64,000 nucleotides of DNA from the NCBI RefSeq assembly GCF_004361815.1, contig NZ_SNWA01000002.1, positions 1,364,001-1,428,000 of the forward strand, read 5' to 3'. The notes under the pieces were generated by a model. The model was not told where the DNA came from. It worked only from the letters and a program-made list of their open reading frames with translations, and made no database searches. Source of the DNA: Paraburkholderia sp. BL10I2N1. GTDB taxonomy: Bacteria; Pseudomonadota; Gammaproteobacteria; Burkholderiales; Burkholderiaceae. Both the position numbers and the translations under genes were made by a program. Shown here one piece after another: positions 55,696-64,000 of the stretch; the stretch's first letter is position 1, and each line of letters opens with the position of its first letter.

Positions 55696-56640
55696 TCAAA
55701 TGGATCGCAGGAAGGCTGCGGACACGCCCAGCTGGAGGTCGGATGAAAGGTTCCGCGAACGAGCTATCTCCCTGGTGAACTGCATGACCGTGCGGCAAGC
55801 AAGCGTCATTTCGCCGTGGGGAGACATGGCAAGTGCAATGAAGCGCGGCACGGACGGATTAACCACCATCGACGCCTGCAACCGGCATTCCTTTTCAAGA
55901 TTGGTAATCGCGTAAGGTCCGAGCAACGCGTAGATTCCGCCGTCTGCCACGATGTGCCCCTGCAGACTCAAAGAGTCGGCTTCTGCCGCGAAATTGAGGG
56001 AGACCTGGTGTTCACCCGCAAGTTGTTCGAGTCGCTCGCGCCAGCTGTTGGGCCGGCAGAAAGAGACCAGTGGAATACCGTCGAGCTTTGAAAAAGCAAT
56101 CGTGGACTGCTTTAACAGAGGATCGCCATCTGCACCGACCAGGTAGGTCGCCGCCTCAACCAGATACTCGTCACCGTTTTTTGGCGTCGGGCTATTTCGA
56201 AACAGGATGGCGAGGTCGACACTGCCGTTTTCCAGCCACGTTTCCAGCAACGCACCTTGACCTTCGCGCACCTGTAGCTGCACCAGGGGATAACGCTCCC
56301 GAAGGCGGTGGTAAAGCGTGCTGACAAGCGGATGCGCGGTTGAGGGCAAGATCCCGATTCTGACCACGCCGATCGGCTCTCCTGCAGTGCTGCGGATGTC
56401 GTTTGACAATTGTTCCGTACTGGCGAGCCACACCCTTATGCGCGGGGCGATACGCGCCCCCAACTCGGTCAATACCACGCCTCTTCCGGTCCGCTGAAAC
56501 AAACGGCCACCGCAGTATTGCTCAAGCTCAACAATCTGGCGGCTGATATGCGGCTGACTTGTCCCATAGGCAACGGCGGCCTTGCTCAAACTGCCGAGCT
56601 CCGCGGCATCAATGAACAGCTTCCAGGCAGCGTAGTCCAC
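55696..56640 (-). CDS. LysR-family transcriptional regulator of the DapA/MFS genes
   Basis: This 314-aa protein has the helix-turn-helix AAWKLFIDAAELGSLSKAAV to GTSQPHISRQIVELEQYCGG (residues about 4-45) and a LysR effector domain. A GTG at 56638-56640 starts exactly at the usual family N-terminus after a G-rich run; the longer upstream frame has no conserved content. It is divergent from the DapA-family gene, with a dyad in between, which is the standard layout for control of the adjacent catabolic gene. Confidence 0.85.
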   Translation of the reverse strand: MDYAAWKLFIDAAELGSLSKAAVAYGTSQPHISRQIVELEQYCGGRLFQRTGRGVVLTELGARIAPRIRVWLASTEQLSNDIRSTAGEPIGVVRIGILPSTAHPLVSTLYHRLRERYPLVQLQVREGQGALLETWLENGSVDLAILFRNSPTPKNGDEYLVEAATYLVGADGDPLLKQSTIAFSKLDGIPLVSFCRPNSWRERLEQLAGEHQVSLNFAAEADSLSLQGHIVADGGIYALLGPYAITNLEKECRLQASMVVNPSVPRFIALAMSPHGEMTLACRTVMQFTREIARSRNLSSDLQLGVSAAFLRSI

Positions 56641-56664
56641 TGCAAGGCCCCCAGAAAGATATGT

Positions 56665-56681
56665 CAGATCAGTATATCTGA
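56665..56681. promoter_or_regulatory. Candidate LysR operator dyad
   Basis: TCAGAT at 56664-56669 and ATCTGA at 56676-56681 are inverse complements with a 6-base spacer. They sit 25 bases upstream of the LysR start and about 145 bases upstream of the DapA-family start, a usual place for autoregulatory LysR sites. Confidence 0.45.
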
Positions 56682-56824
56682 AATGTCCCGTTTGTGAGTT
56701 CTCGCATGGGCCGACCCTCCCTACACTGCAACCCATGCACCGTTGTTCCGGCTTTAGCGTAACGAGCAGCGGGCTCTCCTCTGCGGAAAGAGGAGCCGAA
56801 AAGCTCAATTTGGATGGAGACGTC

Positions 56825-57748
56825 ATGAAAGCGATCGATCTGCGCGGTTTGGTCCCGGCACCCGTTACCCCTTTCACCCGCGACAGAGCGGTAGACCACG
56901 CAGCAATTCAACGGCTGGGTTCCTGGCTCGGCAGCATCGAGGGTGTTAAAGGTCTGACGGTTCTTGGACACGCTGGCGAAGGTACGTTCCTCACGCAGAA
57001 AGAACAGGCTGAGGTCATCCAGAGCTTCGTGAAGTCCGTTGACGGCAAGATCCCCGTCATCGCCGGTATCACGCTGGAAGGCACTGAAGTGGCGGTCGAA
57101 GAAGCGAAGCGTGCCGTGGAAGCCGGCGCGTCGGCCGGTCTGGTATACCCGTCGCACGGCTGGCTGCGCTTCGGTTACCAGAAGGGCGCACCGCAAGACC
57201 GTTACCGCGCCATCTACGAAGGCAGCGGACTGCCCCTGATTCTTTTCCAGTACCCGGATGCGACCAAGGCGACCTACAACCTCGAAACGCAACTGGACAT
57301 TGCTGCGCAGCCGGGCGTCTTCGCGATGAAGAACGGTGTGCGCAACATGCGTCGGTGGGACACGGAAATCCCCGTCATCCGTCGCGAGCGTCCGGAATTG
57401 CAGATCCTGACCTGCCACGACGAATATCTCCTCCATACGATGTTCGACGTTGACGGTGCGCTCGTCGGCTACGGCGGACTGGCCCCCGAGCCGCTCGTCG
57501 AGCTGATCAAAGCAGGCAAGGCGAAAGATTACCAGGCAGCTCGCGCGATCCATGATCGCCTTCTGCCCGTGACCCGCAACGTCTACCACCGCGGCTCGCA
57601 CATGGAAGGCACCGTTGCACTCAAGCACGGTCTCGTTGCCCGAGGCATCCTCGAGCACGCCACGGTGCGTTCGCCATTGCTGCCGCTTGCGGAAGGCGCA
57701 GACGTTGAAATTGCAGACGCGCTTCGTTCGGCGGGCCTCGTCGACTGA
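56825..57748 (+). CDS. Dihydrodipicolinate synthase/N-acetylneuraminate lyase family aldolase or dehydratase
   Basis: This 307-aa class I (Schiff-base) enzyme has LVPAPVTPFTRDRAVDHAAI near residues 9-28, LGHAGEGTFLTQKEQ near residue 49, the catalytic Tyr in LFQYPD near residue 141 and the Schiff-base Lys in VFAMKNGVRNM near residue 167. The GxxGE-type GHAGEG motif points to keto-acid sugar substrates rather than lysine biosynthesis. It is encoded with an MFS carrier and a porin, so it probably acts on an imported sugar acid. GGAG precedes the ATG. Confidence 0.86.
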   Translation: MKAIDLRGLVPAPVTPFTRDRAVDHAAIQRLGSWLGSIEGVKGLTVLGHAGEGTFLTQKEQAEVIQSFVKSVDGKIPVIAGITLEGTEVAVEEAKRAVEAGASAGLVYPSHGWLRFGYQKGAPQDRYRAIYEGSGLPLILFQYPDATKATYNLETQLDIAAQPGVFAMKNGVRNMRRWDTEIPVIRRERPELQILTCHDEYLLHTMFDVDGALVGYGGLAPEPLVELIKAGKAKDYQAARAIHDRLLPVTRNVYHRGSHMEGTVALKHGLVARGILEHATVRSPLLPLAEGADVEIADALRSAGLVD

Positions 57749-57779
57749 CGAGGGAGCTGTGCACCAATAGCCGGATGAC

Positions 57780-57809
57780 GATAGCGAAGCGATGCACCGC
57801 TTCGCTATC
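57780..57809 (+). terminator. Strong hairpin downstream of the DapA-family gene
   Basis: GATAGCGAAGCG and CGCTTCGCTATC form a perfect 12-bp stem with a 6-base loop, 32 bases after the stop codon. It has no T-run, so it may slow or process the transcript, or act as an inefficient terminator before the MFS gene. Confidence 0.5.
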
Positions 57810-57986
57810 AGCGTTAACAGATAACGGTGACGCGCGACACCTCGTTCCGCGCCTCGCCCCTAACAGGATCGGGAAACGACCGAAAAAGCTCCGAAGCCGC
57901 GACACAAAAGATAAAAAAATGCGATCGGTGCTTCAAAACAAGAAAAAGACCGAGGGTCCATAAAATGCAGCTTTACAGGAGACAGC

Positions 57987-59429
57987 ATGATCACCCCTTC
58001 GACCGCCTACGGCGTGGGCATTGGTCAACCCGAGAGCGAAACACGCACCGTCAGCGAGCAGTTGCGTGCGGCAAACCTGCTGTTCCGCATAGAGAACGTA
58101 CCGTTCTGCAGGTGGCACACCAAGGCACGCATCGTCATGGGCAGCGCGACCCTCTTTGACGCATTTGAGGCCCTCTCGCTTGCTTTCGTGCTTCCTGTGC
58201 TCGTCGGCCTGTGGCATCTTTCTGCCGCCCAGATTGGCGCGCTGATTGCCGCCGGCTATCTCGGCCAGGTCGTAGGAGCGTTGGTGTTCGGTTGGCTTGC
58301 TGAGCGCATTGGCCGGGTGCCGAGCGCCACCATAACGGTCAGTGCCATGTCGGCAATGAGCATCGTATGCGCCTTCACCGGCAACTTGCATATGCTGTTT
58401 TTGATGCGCTTCCTGCAAGGTATCGGAGTGGGCGGAGAAGTGCCCGTGGCGGCCACGTACATTAACGAACTGTCTCAAGCCCATGGCCGGGGACGTTTCT
58501 TCATCCTGTACGAACTCATTTTCCCGCTGGGTCTTCTTGCGGCCGCGCAACTCGGTGCCTTCATCGTCCCCCGCTTCGGCTGGGAGTATATGTCCCTCAT
58601 CGGCGGGATTCCGGGCATCGCGGTAGCGATCCTGATCGCCCGCCTTCCGGAATCGCCGCGCTGGCTCATTGCAAGGGGTCGTTTCGATAAAGCGGAACGA
58701 ATCATCGAGCGTCTGGAGGCAAGCTCGACGAAACGCAACCTCGATACGCAAACGCAGAGGGCCGAAGTTGACGAGCGCGTTGTGAGCCTTCTGAACGGCC
58801 TCCAGTCGAAGAAAAATGGAACCTGGAAAGAACTCTTCTCCCCGTTCTACAGAGGACGCACCGTTGTCGTGTGGTTGCTCTGGGCGAGCTCTTATTTTGT
58901 GGCCAATGGCATTAACAACTGGCTGCCCAGCCTCTACCGGACGGTCTACCATCTGCCTCTGCAAGAGTCGCTTCACATGGCGTCCATCTCCAATGTCCTT
59001 AGCACGTGCGGGGTGCTTGCCTGCGCGTTGCTGATTGACCGGGTAGGCCGCCGCCGCTGGGCCATGGCATGCTTCATCATCAGCGCAATACTGCTCGCCG
59101 CTCTGGGCATTCACGGAGCTGGCAGCGCCTGGTCAGTGATGTTCCTGGGATCGTCGGCCTACGCTGTGATCGCAACCACAACCGTACTTCTGTACCTTTA
59201 CACCCCTGAAATCTATCCGACCCGGATGCGCGCCATCGGTACTGGTCTCGCGACTTCCTGGTTGCGAGCAGCGTCTGCTGCTGCACCAGCGATCGTCGGC
59301 GTCGTATTGACAGGGAAAGGCATCGCTGCGGTATTCATCATGTTTGCCGTGGTCAGCGCAGTGGGGTTCTTCGTCGCCGCGCGAATGGTGGAGACGACCA
59401 ATCGCGCTCTCGAAGAGATTTCCCCGTAG
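57987..59429 (+). CDS. MFS transporter, sugar/aromatic-acid porter type
   Basis: This 480-aa protein has 12 membrane segments, a cytoplasmic N-terminal tail of about 50 residues and family motifs GWLAERIGRVPSATITVSAM between helices 2 and 3, LQGIGVGGEVPVAATYINEL in helices 4-5, LPESPRWLIARGRFDKAERI in the central loop and YTPEIYPTRMRAIGTGLA near helix 10. It is preceded by CAGGAGAC. It likely imports the substrate of the DapA-family enzyme by proton symport. Confidence 0.88.
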   Translation: MITPSTAYGVGIGQPESETRTVSEQLRAANLLFRIENVPFCRWHTKARIVMGSATLFDAFEALSLAFVLPVLVGLWHLSAAQIGALIAAGYLGQVVGALVFGWLAERIGRVPSATITVSAMSAMSIVCAFTGNLHMLFLMRFLQGIGVGGEVPVAATYINELSQAHGRGRFFILYELIFPLGLLAAAQLGAFIVPRFGWEYMSLIGGIPGIAVAILIARLPESPRWLIARGRFDKAERIIERLEASSTKRNLDTQTQRAEVDERVVSLLNGLQSKKNGTWKELFSPFYRGRTVVVWLLWASSYFVANGINNWLPSLYRTVYHLPLQESLHMASISNVLSTCGVLACALLIDRVGRRRWAMACFIISAILLAALGIHGAGSAWSVMFLGSSAYAVIATTTVLLYLYTPEIYPTRMRAIGTGLATSWLRAASAAAPAIVGVVLTGKGIAAVFIMFAVVSAVGFFVAARMVETTNRALEEISP

Positions 59430-59617
59430 CCACTCGCGTCCCTTACGGCTCCTTCTCCTGATATGGCTCAAGGGAAGGAGTTACCTGGCTCGTAACACCG
59501 TTAGCTTCGGCGACATGCTTGCGACACGCGCCAGCACTCAAGGATGATCCATCAGTAGTACTTAGTGATGACACACGAAAAGATTCCTCACAAAAAATAT
59601 GAATGGAGACAACCGAA

Positions 59618-60478
59618 ATGAAAAAGGCACAACGGGTAATGGCCCGCTCTCCCGCACGGAGAGTCGTTGGTACGCTTGGAGTGACGGCGCTTTTCTGCTC
59701 AGGTCTGGCATTGACTTCTGCCGGCGCACACGCAGATAGCGGTTCGCAGGTCCAACTTTATGGGCTCATCGGCACCTATGTCGGGAGTCTCAAACGTAGC
59801 GACACGCCGCAATCTACGGTACTGATGGGGAGCGGCGGACTCACCACTTCCTTCTGGGGAATCGGCGGCAAGGAAGACCTCGGCGGCGGCGTCAGCGCCA
59901 TCTTCGCCCTTGAGAGCTTCTTCCAGCCTCAAAATGGCGCGCAGGGTCGCAGTGCGACGGAACCATTCTGGTCACGCAATGCGTACGTCGGATTTAAAGG
60001 CGACTTCGGCCAGTTGACCTTGGGGCGGCAAAGAAATCCGACCTATACGGCAGAATCCCTCGTCAATCCATTCGGATCATCTGTCGTGTTTTCTCCGCTC
60101 GTTGTCCAGACATTCGTGACCAGTTATGGAGGTACGATCATCGGAGATACGGTGTGGAATTACACCGCCAGGTACACGACCCCGGACTTCAAGGGTTTCG
60201 GCGCAACGGTAATCTACGGCCTTGGTGGCGTTGCGGGTTCGCCTGGCATCGGTAACCTCGGCGTTCACCTGAATTATCAAGGTCACGGTCTCACGGCAGT
60301 GCTGTCCGGCCAGCGCGTGCGGTACACCGCAGCAGGGCCGGTGGGAGCGCAGTATGCCTATCTCGCGGGCGCAGCGTACGATTTCAAGGTCGTGACGCTC
60401 TACGGGGCGTGGGCGATGACAAGTAAACATAGAACCGCGGCATCGGCTGAAACCCGCGTCAGGCCGCGACAACGTTGA
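59618..60478 (+). pseudogene. Gram-negative porin truncated by a transposon
   Basis: Signal peptide (ending GAHA) and first strand SGSQVQLYGLIGTYVGS are normal, as is TSFWGIGGKEDLGGGVSAIF. The porin reads well to about residue 266 (VTLYGAWAMTS). It then switches to unrelated sequence and stops, without the C-terminal strands or terminal aromatic residue that porins need. The switch coincides with the left end of the Tn7-like element. I used the ATG at 59618, which has GGAGA at proper spacing. Confidence 0.82.
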
Positions 60479-60483
60479 TGAGG

Positions 60484-60580
60484 GTTCCATCTTTACGTCA
60501 ACCCCGAGTGACTTAAACTTGCAACTTTCGAAGAAATTGAACTAAAGTTGATCGATTATGAATGTTCCAACTTTACGTCA
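60484..60580 (+). repeat. Direct repeats at the Tn7-like left end (candidate TnsB-binding sites)
   Basis: GTTCCATCTTTACGTCA at 60484-60500 and GTTCCAACTTTACGTCA at 60564-60580 match in 16 of 17 bases, 80 bases apart. A weaker copy containing TTGCAACTTT lies near 60516. Spaced direct repeats at the end are characteristic of Tn7-like elements. Confidence 0.65.
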
Positions 60581-60583
60581 TTC

Positions 60584-61219
60584 ATGAATTCTCCGGTTCC
60601 TTTACCCGTTCGGCGTCTTCCCAGACAAACCCTTCATCACGCCTGGGCACCCAAACTGCAACGTCCGATTCTCTTTTCCTCGGCGATGCAGCTTCGCCTA
60701 TGGATCATGCTCGAGGCAAATCCCGGGGTGACGAGCTACTGTGAACGGCCTGCGCTGTCCGTCGAAGGGGTGACGGAGCCATTGGCTGACTTTTGGGTCA
60801 TGCGTGATGGAAGGGAGCAGTGGCTGAGCATTGACGATAGTGCCGACGTGCATGAACCGCAACCCGAGGCGCAGACCAGCCGGTCGGCGCCAGATGTCGA
60901 GATCATTTCAAGAAAGGAAATCGAATGTCATCGCATCTGGATCCAGAACTGGATGCTATTACTTCCCTATCTGGCAACAGGCGCACATCTGATCGAGCCA
61001 ACCTTGCTCGCGAATGTCGTCGAATTCTTCGATCACTCCGCGACCATCGATGAAGCTGAGCAGCATTTTCCCCGCATCGACCCCGTGCTCGTCCGAACGG
61101 CGGTGATCGCCGGACTGCATAGCGGTCAGCTCATCAGTCCAGGTCTGGTCACGCTTGCGTTCAGCCGGCACACACGGGTGAACCGATATCATCGCGGGGA
61201 AACACATGAAGCTCAGTGA
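60584..61219 (+). CDS. TnsA-like transposase endonuclease subunit
   Basis: This 211-aa protein has a TnsA-type N-terminal segment FSSAMQLRLWIMLEANPG, with Glu near residue 44, and VTEPLADFWVMRDG, with Asp near residue 69. The third position of the nuclease site, usually a strand ending E-x-K, reads QWLSIDD here, so the catalytic Lys seems absent. I chose the ATG at 60584 because the earlier start lies inside a transposase-binding repeat. It overlaps the TnsB-like gene by 14 bases. Confidence 0.72.
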   Translation: MNSPVPLPVRRLPRQTLHHAWAPKLQRPILFSSAMQLRLWIMLEANPGVTSYCERPALSVEGVTEPLADFWVMRDGREQWLSIDDSADVHEPQPEAQTSRSAPDVEIISRKEIECHRIWIQNWMLLLPYLATGAHLIEPTLLANVVEFFDHSATIDEAEQHFPRIDPVLVRTAVIAGLHSGQLISPGLVTLAFSRHTRVNRYHRGETHEAQ

Positions 61220-63098
61220 CATTCCCGAACAACTGGCAGATTGCAGCGCATGGCCCGGGGTCGATCCGTCGGCAATCGATCCTGCTCGCCTGCTGGTCTA
61301 CCAGAAGCGCGAAGGCGCCATCCAGGCTTACCTGCGCGGCACGCCGCCTGTCGATCTGAAGCGACAGTTCGACATCAACCGGAGTACCCTGACGCGCCTT
61401 CTGGAGCGCTGTCTTGCTCCCCATCCCGATGGCAGGATCCAGGGCTTTCGCGGACTTATTCCGCACGTCCGAACGAAAAGCTACCGCCGTATTGTCCCGG
61501 CGGTTCGACGCTCACAGCGCGGAGGGTTGACAGGCGCGCTGGGGCAGTTGTTCGAACAGTTGCCGCAACTGGCCCAGATGCTGGAACGGGAAGTTGGGGC
61601 TGGTACGCTGGGAATCGCAAAAAACGGCCGGCTCTATGGACTCCGAAATGTGCAGTCAAAGCTGATCGCGGCCTGCCGGGAAGCGGGTCTTGGCACGCAG
61701 GCCTGGCCGCTCAGCCAGGACGAGATGGGATACCGGTCATTGGCGCGCTGGGTGAGGCGCCGGCTCGAGGCGCGGGTTCCAGTACGCCGCACGGACAGTC
61801 GCGAGCGCGCCTGGGAAACCACCATCCGTCCGTTTTCCGTGGTCGAACTGGATGGCCACAAGCTGGACCTGCGGCTGAGGATTCGTTTTACTGAGCCCTC
61901 CGGCGTCAGCGTCGATCTTGAAACGGAGCGCCTGTTCGTGGTCACGCTGATCGATGTCTGCACCCGCGTCGTGCTGGGCTGGCAGGTTGTGCCCGCGCCC
62001 GAATACAACCACCACGATGTACTGGCCGCGATGCAGGACGCACTTCGGCCACGCCGCAAACGTGACCAGCTACTCATTGCCGGGCTGACATATCGACCGG
62101 GGGCCGGTTTCGCGTCGGATGTCTGCCCGGAAGTCGCTTACGCATGCTGGGATGTCCTGAAGGTCGATAACGCCGCGGCACATCTGAGCGAGGAAACCTT
62201 CGTGCCGGCCTGCCAGTTCATCGGTTGCCGGCTGGAAGCGGGCCCCGTTGCGCAGCCGACGACACGGCCTTTCATCGAACGATTCTTCCTGACGCTGACG
62301 GACCGCATGTCCAGGCAGGTTGTTGGCACCACCGGCCGCAACCCGGAAGATCCGGCAGGTCAGCGAGGCAGACGCGTACCCGTGGAACAACTGATCACCT
62401 TGCCTGAGCTCGAAGAGTTGCTGGACGTGACCATCGCGAACTATCACGCATCGCCACACGACGGCCTGAACGGGCGCACGCCGCTGGAGGCGCTACAACT
62501 GGCCATCGCCCATCAGCAGACTGCCGTGCGCACGTTGCCCCAGTTGCTGCGCGCCCGGCTGCACCAGTTGCAATCGGTTCATTTGTGCACGGTACGAGGT
62601 AGTGTGGCGCGAGGCGTCGCGCCCTACATCAGCTTTTACGGTGCAAGGTACAGCAACGAGGTGCTGCAGCGCACGCCTGGGCTCAACGGTGAAAGAATTC
62701 GCGTCTATCCGAATCCTGCCGACATGCGCGAGGCATGGGCCTATCTGCCCAACGGAGCCGAGCTCGGCCGCCTCGCTGTCCATGAGGGCTGGCGCTACAG
62801 CCGGCACACGTTGCGGCTGCGCAAGCACATCCTGCGACAGCGGCGACTGGGCAAGCTCAAGTTTGCCGGTGAGCAGAATCCCGTGCAGGTGTTGTCCGAA
62901 GCCCAGCGGCGCCTCAGGAAGCGCAGCCGCAAACAGGCCACGGCCATCATGCAGCTTTCGCAGCAGACCTCTGGTGACGGGCCGGACACTGTGTCGGCGG
63001 TTGCGTCCCAGACGCCCACCCCACCCACGCGTCGTCGCCAGGCGAATGCCGTGGTGGTGCCCGTTGATCTGGGGGATCTGAAGGTACAAAACCGCTGA
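61206..63098 (+). CDS. TnsB-like (Mu-type) DDE transposase
   Basis: This 630-aa integrase-fold transposase has an N-terminal DNA-binding portion (LKRQFDINRSTLTRLLERCL near residues 57-76). The DDE core has Asp in SVVELDGHKLDLRLRIRF near residue 215, Asp in DVLKVDNAAAHLSEE near residue 321 and Glu in TRPFIERFFLTLTDRMSRQV near residue 358. A Mu-type beta-barrel C-terminal domain follows. GGGGAAA precedes the ATG. With the TnsC-like ATPase it performs strand transfer. Confidence 0.88.
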   Translation: MKLSDIPEQLADCSAWPGVDPSAIDPARLLVYQKREGAIQAYLRGTPPVDLKRQFDINRSTLTRLLERCLAPHPDGRIQGFRGLIPHVRTKSYRRIVPAVRRSQRGGLTGALGQLFEQLPQLAQMLEREVGAGTLGIAKNGRLYGLRNVQSKLIAACREAGLGTQAWPLSQDEMGYRSLARWVRRRLEARVPVRRTDSRERAWETTIRPFSVVELDGHKLDLRLRIRFTEPSGVSVDLETERLFVVTLIDVCTRVVLGWQVVPAPEYNHHDVLAAMQDALRPRRKRDQLLIAGLTYRPGAGFASDVCPEVAYACWDVLKVDNAAAHLSEETFVPACQFIGCRLEAGPVAQPTTRPFIERFFLTLTDRMSRQVVGTTGRNPEDPAGQRGRRVPVEQLITLPELEELLDVTIANYHASPHDGLNGRTPLEALQLAIAHQQTAVRTLPQLLRARLHQLQSVHLCTVRGSVARGVAPYISFYGARYSNEVLQRTPGLNGERIRVYPNPADMREAWAYLPNGAELGRLAVHEGWRYSRHTLRLRKHILRQRRLGKLKFAGEQNPVQVLSEAQRRLRKRSRKQATAIMQLSQQTSGDGPDTVSAVASQTPTPPTRRRQANAVVVPVDLGDLKVQNR

Positions 63099-63112
63099 CA
63101 GGGAGAACCTGC

Positions 63113-64000
63113 ATGTCCGACGACATTCACCGACCGGTTGCCTACGACGAACATCCTCTTTGCCGACGCAAGTACCGGGTTCCCACGCCCTCCATCGCAG
63201 CCTTTCGCAAGCTCATCGATGAATGTCTGTTTCTCTATATCACCGGGGCTCTGATTCATGGTCGCCCCCGTATCGGGAAGACTTACGCCATCGAATTCCT
63301 GCGCCAGGATCTTGAACGGCGATATCCAAAGATTTCCGTGTATGTGTTGCGTTGCCCGCGCTCACAAACGGCCTCGGAAAACAACTTCTTTTCGGCGCTG
63401 CTGCATACCGTCAAGCATCCCGCGCAAAGCGGCGCGTCCAAGGCGGCGCTGCGCGGTCGCCTGCTGCACAAGCTGCGGCAGGTGGCCGAAAACAAGGGCG
63501 ACGATCGTGTCATCCTGTTCGCCGACGAAGCGCAAAACCTGCGTGAAATCGAGTACGAATGGCTGCGTGACCTGCACGACGAGATGGAGAGCAACGCGCT
63601 GCGCCTGTTCACCTTTCTGGTCGGACAACCGCAATTGCTCGCACAGAAATCGGTCTTCCAGGCGCAGGACAAGGAACAGATTGTCGCGCGATTCATGGTC
63701 GAGGAGCTCGCGTTTCGGGGCATTGTCAGCGCGGCCGAATGCGCGGCCGTTCTCGCGACCTATGACAACGGCGAATGTCCCGCGACTCGGGCTGGAGCTA
63801 CGTGCGATTCTTCGTGCCAAAGGCGTATGCGGCGGGGCTGCGTCTCGCAGAATCCGCGGCCCGGTTGTGGGATGCATTCGAAGACGCACACATCAAGGCG
63901 AATCTGGATGGGCCGGTGGAGATCGGCATGAAATACTTCACTGCCGCGGTCGAAGCCGCACTGCTGTCCGGTTCAGCCCGAGACAGTGAAACCCTGAAGT
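63113..64000 (+). pseudogene. TnsC-like AAA ATPase, frameshifted and cut by the window edge
   Basis: The AAA protein starts at 63113 with Walker A HGRPRIGKTYAIEF near residue 50 and Walker B RVILFADEAQNL near residue 136. The first frame carries family-like sequence to about codon 223 (LATYDNGEC, near 63780) and then 49 unrelated codons to a stop at 63931. A second frame continues the family sequence as RDSGWSYVRFFVPKAYAAGL and LWDAFEDAHIKANL and stays open to the window end. Loss of one base in the CCCGCGAC run explains the break. The ATPase core is intact, so a shortened product is possible. Confidence 0.75.

Larger units (their letters stand above)
60416..64000 (+). mobile_element. Tn7-like transposon (left part; continues past the window)
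   Basis: Genes for TnsA-, TnsB- and TnsC-like proteins follow one another on the plus strand, starting about 150 bases after the porin sequence breaks off. Repeats resembling transposase-binding sites lie in between. The exact left terminus is uncertain (somewhere in 60415-60480); a sequence beginning TGACAAGTAAACAT at 60416 is one candidate. Target-selection genes and cargo would lie beyond the right edge. Confidence 0.78.

Overview
The window is high-GC DNA whose gene families point to a Burkholderiaceae betaproteobacterium, most likely Paraburkholderia or Caballeronia (inferred from gene content and GC-rich codon use, not from a database search). Almost all of it looks accessory: substrate-specific catabolic islands, each with its own uptake system and local regulator, joined by insertion-sequence debris. 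There are no rRNA, tRNA or CRISPR features.

1-115 is the start of an IS6-family element running off the left edge. 421-20335 is a D-apiose/D-apionate catabolic island. It holds a Gfo/Idh/MocA D-apiose dehydrogenase (ApsD), D-apionolactonase (ApnL), an ApnO-like oxidoisomerase, a DUF1537 kinase (OiaK type), a RuBisCO-like protein (OiaX/OiaT type) and an SMP-30 lactonase. It also has two sugar ABC transporters (one with a frameshifted binding protein, one with a fused ATPase-permease), an MFS carrier, and LysR and GntR/FCD regulators.

20544-36171 is a second island with a porin, a ProXWV-type betaine ABC importer, a Rieske quaternary-amine oxygenase with its flavin/ferredoxin reductase, and formaldehyde dehydrogenase. 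The same minus-strand run also holds tryptophan 2,3-dioxygenase, an aromatic aminotransferase, RidA, a cupin, an FAD amine oxidase and an MFS carrier, and a GcvA-like LysR gene lies beside it. A near-identical 20-base block plus a GCAT-N10-ATGC dyad precedes both the importer and the Rieske/FdhA divergon. Together they suggest a pathway that imports an N-methylated tryptophan (for example hypaphorine), strips the methyl groups as formaldehyde and passes tryptophan to the kynurenine route. I know of no described cluster of this kind.

37122-48085 is a wrecked guanidine-assimilation operon. A guanidine-I (ykkC) riboswitch and the N-terminal part of the guanidine ABC binding protein lie on the minus strand at 38031-39050. 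The C-terminal part of that gene, a permease/ATPase deletion remnant, two DUF1989 carboxyguanidine deiminase subunits, an internally deleted guanidine (urea) carboxylase and an intact allophanate hydrolase lie on the plus strand from 43257. One inversion of about 5.2 kb, carrying an amino-acid-type ABC transporter and an M20 amidohydrolase, explains the split.

48100-53120 is a nest of transposon debris: an ISKra4-like remnant cut by an IS6-family element whose transposase gene is itself split by an 830-nt ORF-less group II intron, then a DUF445 membrane protein, a dead second IS6-family copy and an IS30 tail. 53183-59429 carries a RarD/EamA carrier with a LysR gene, and a LysR-DapA-MFS set for a sugar acid. 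The porin that follows is truncated by a Tn7-like transposon (TnsA-, TnsB- and frameshifted TnsC-like genes) that continues past the right edge.
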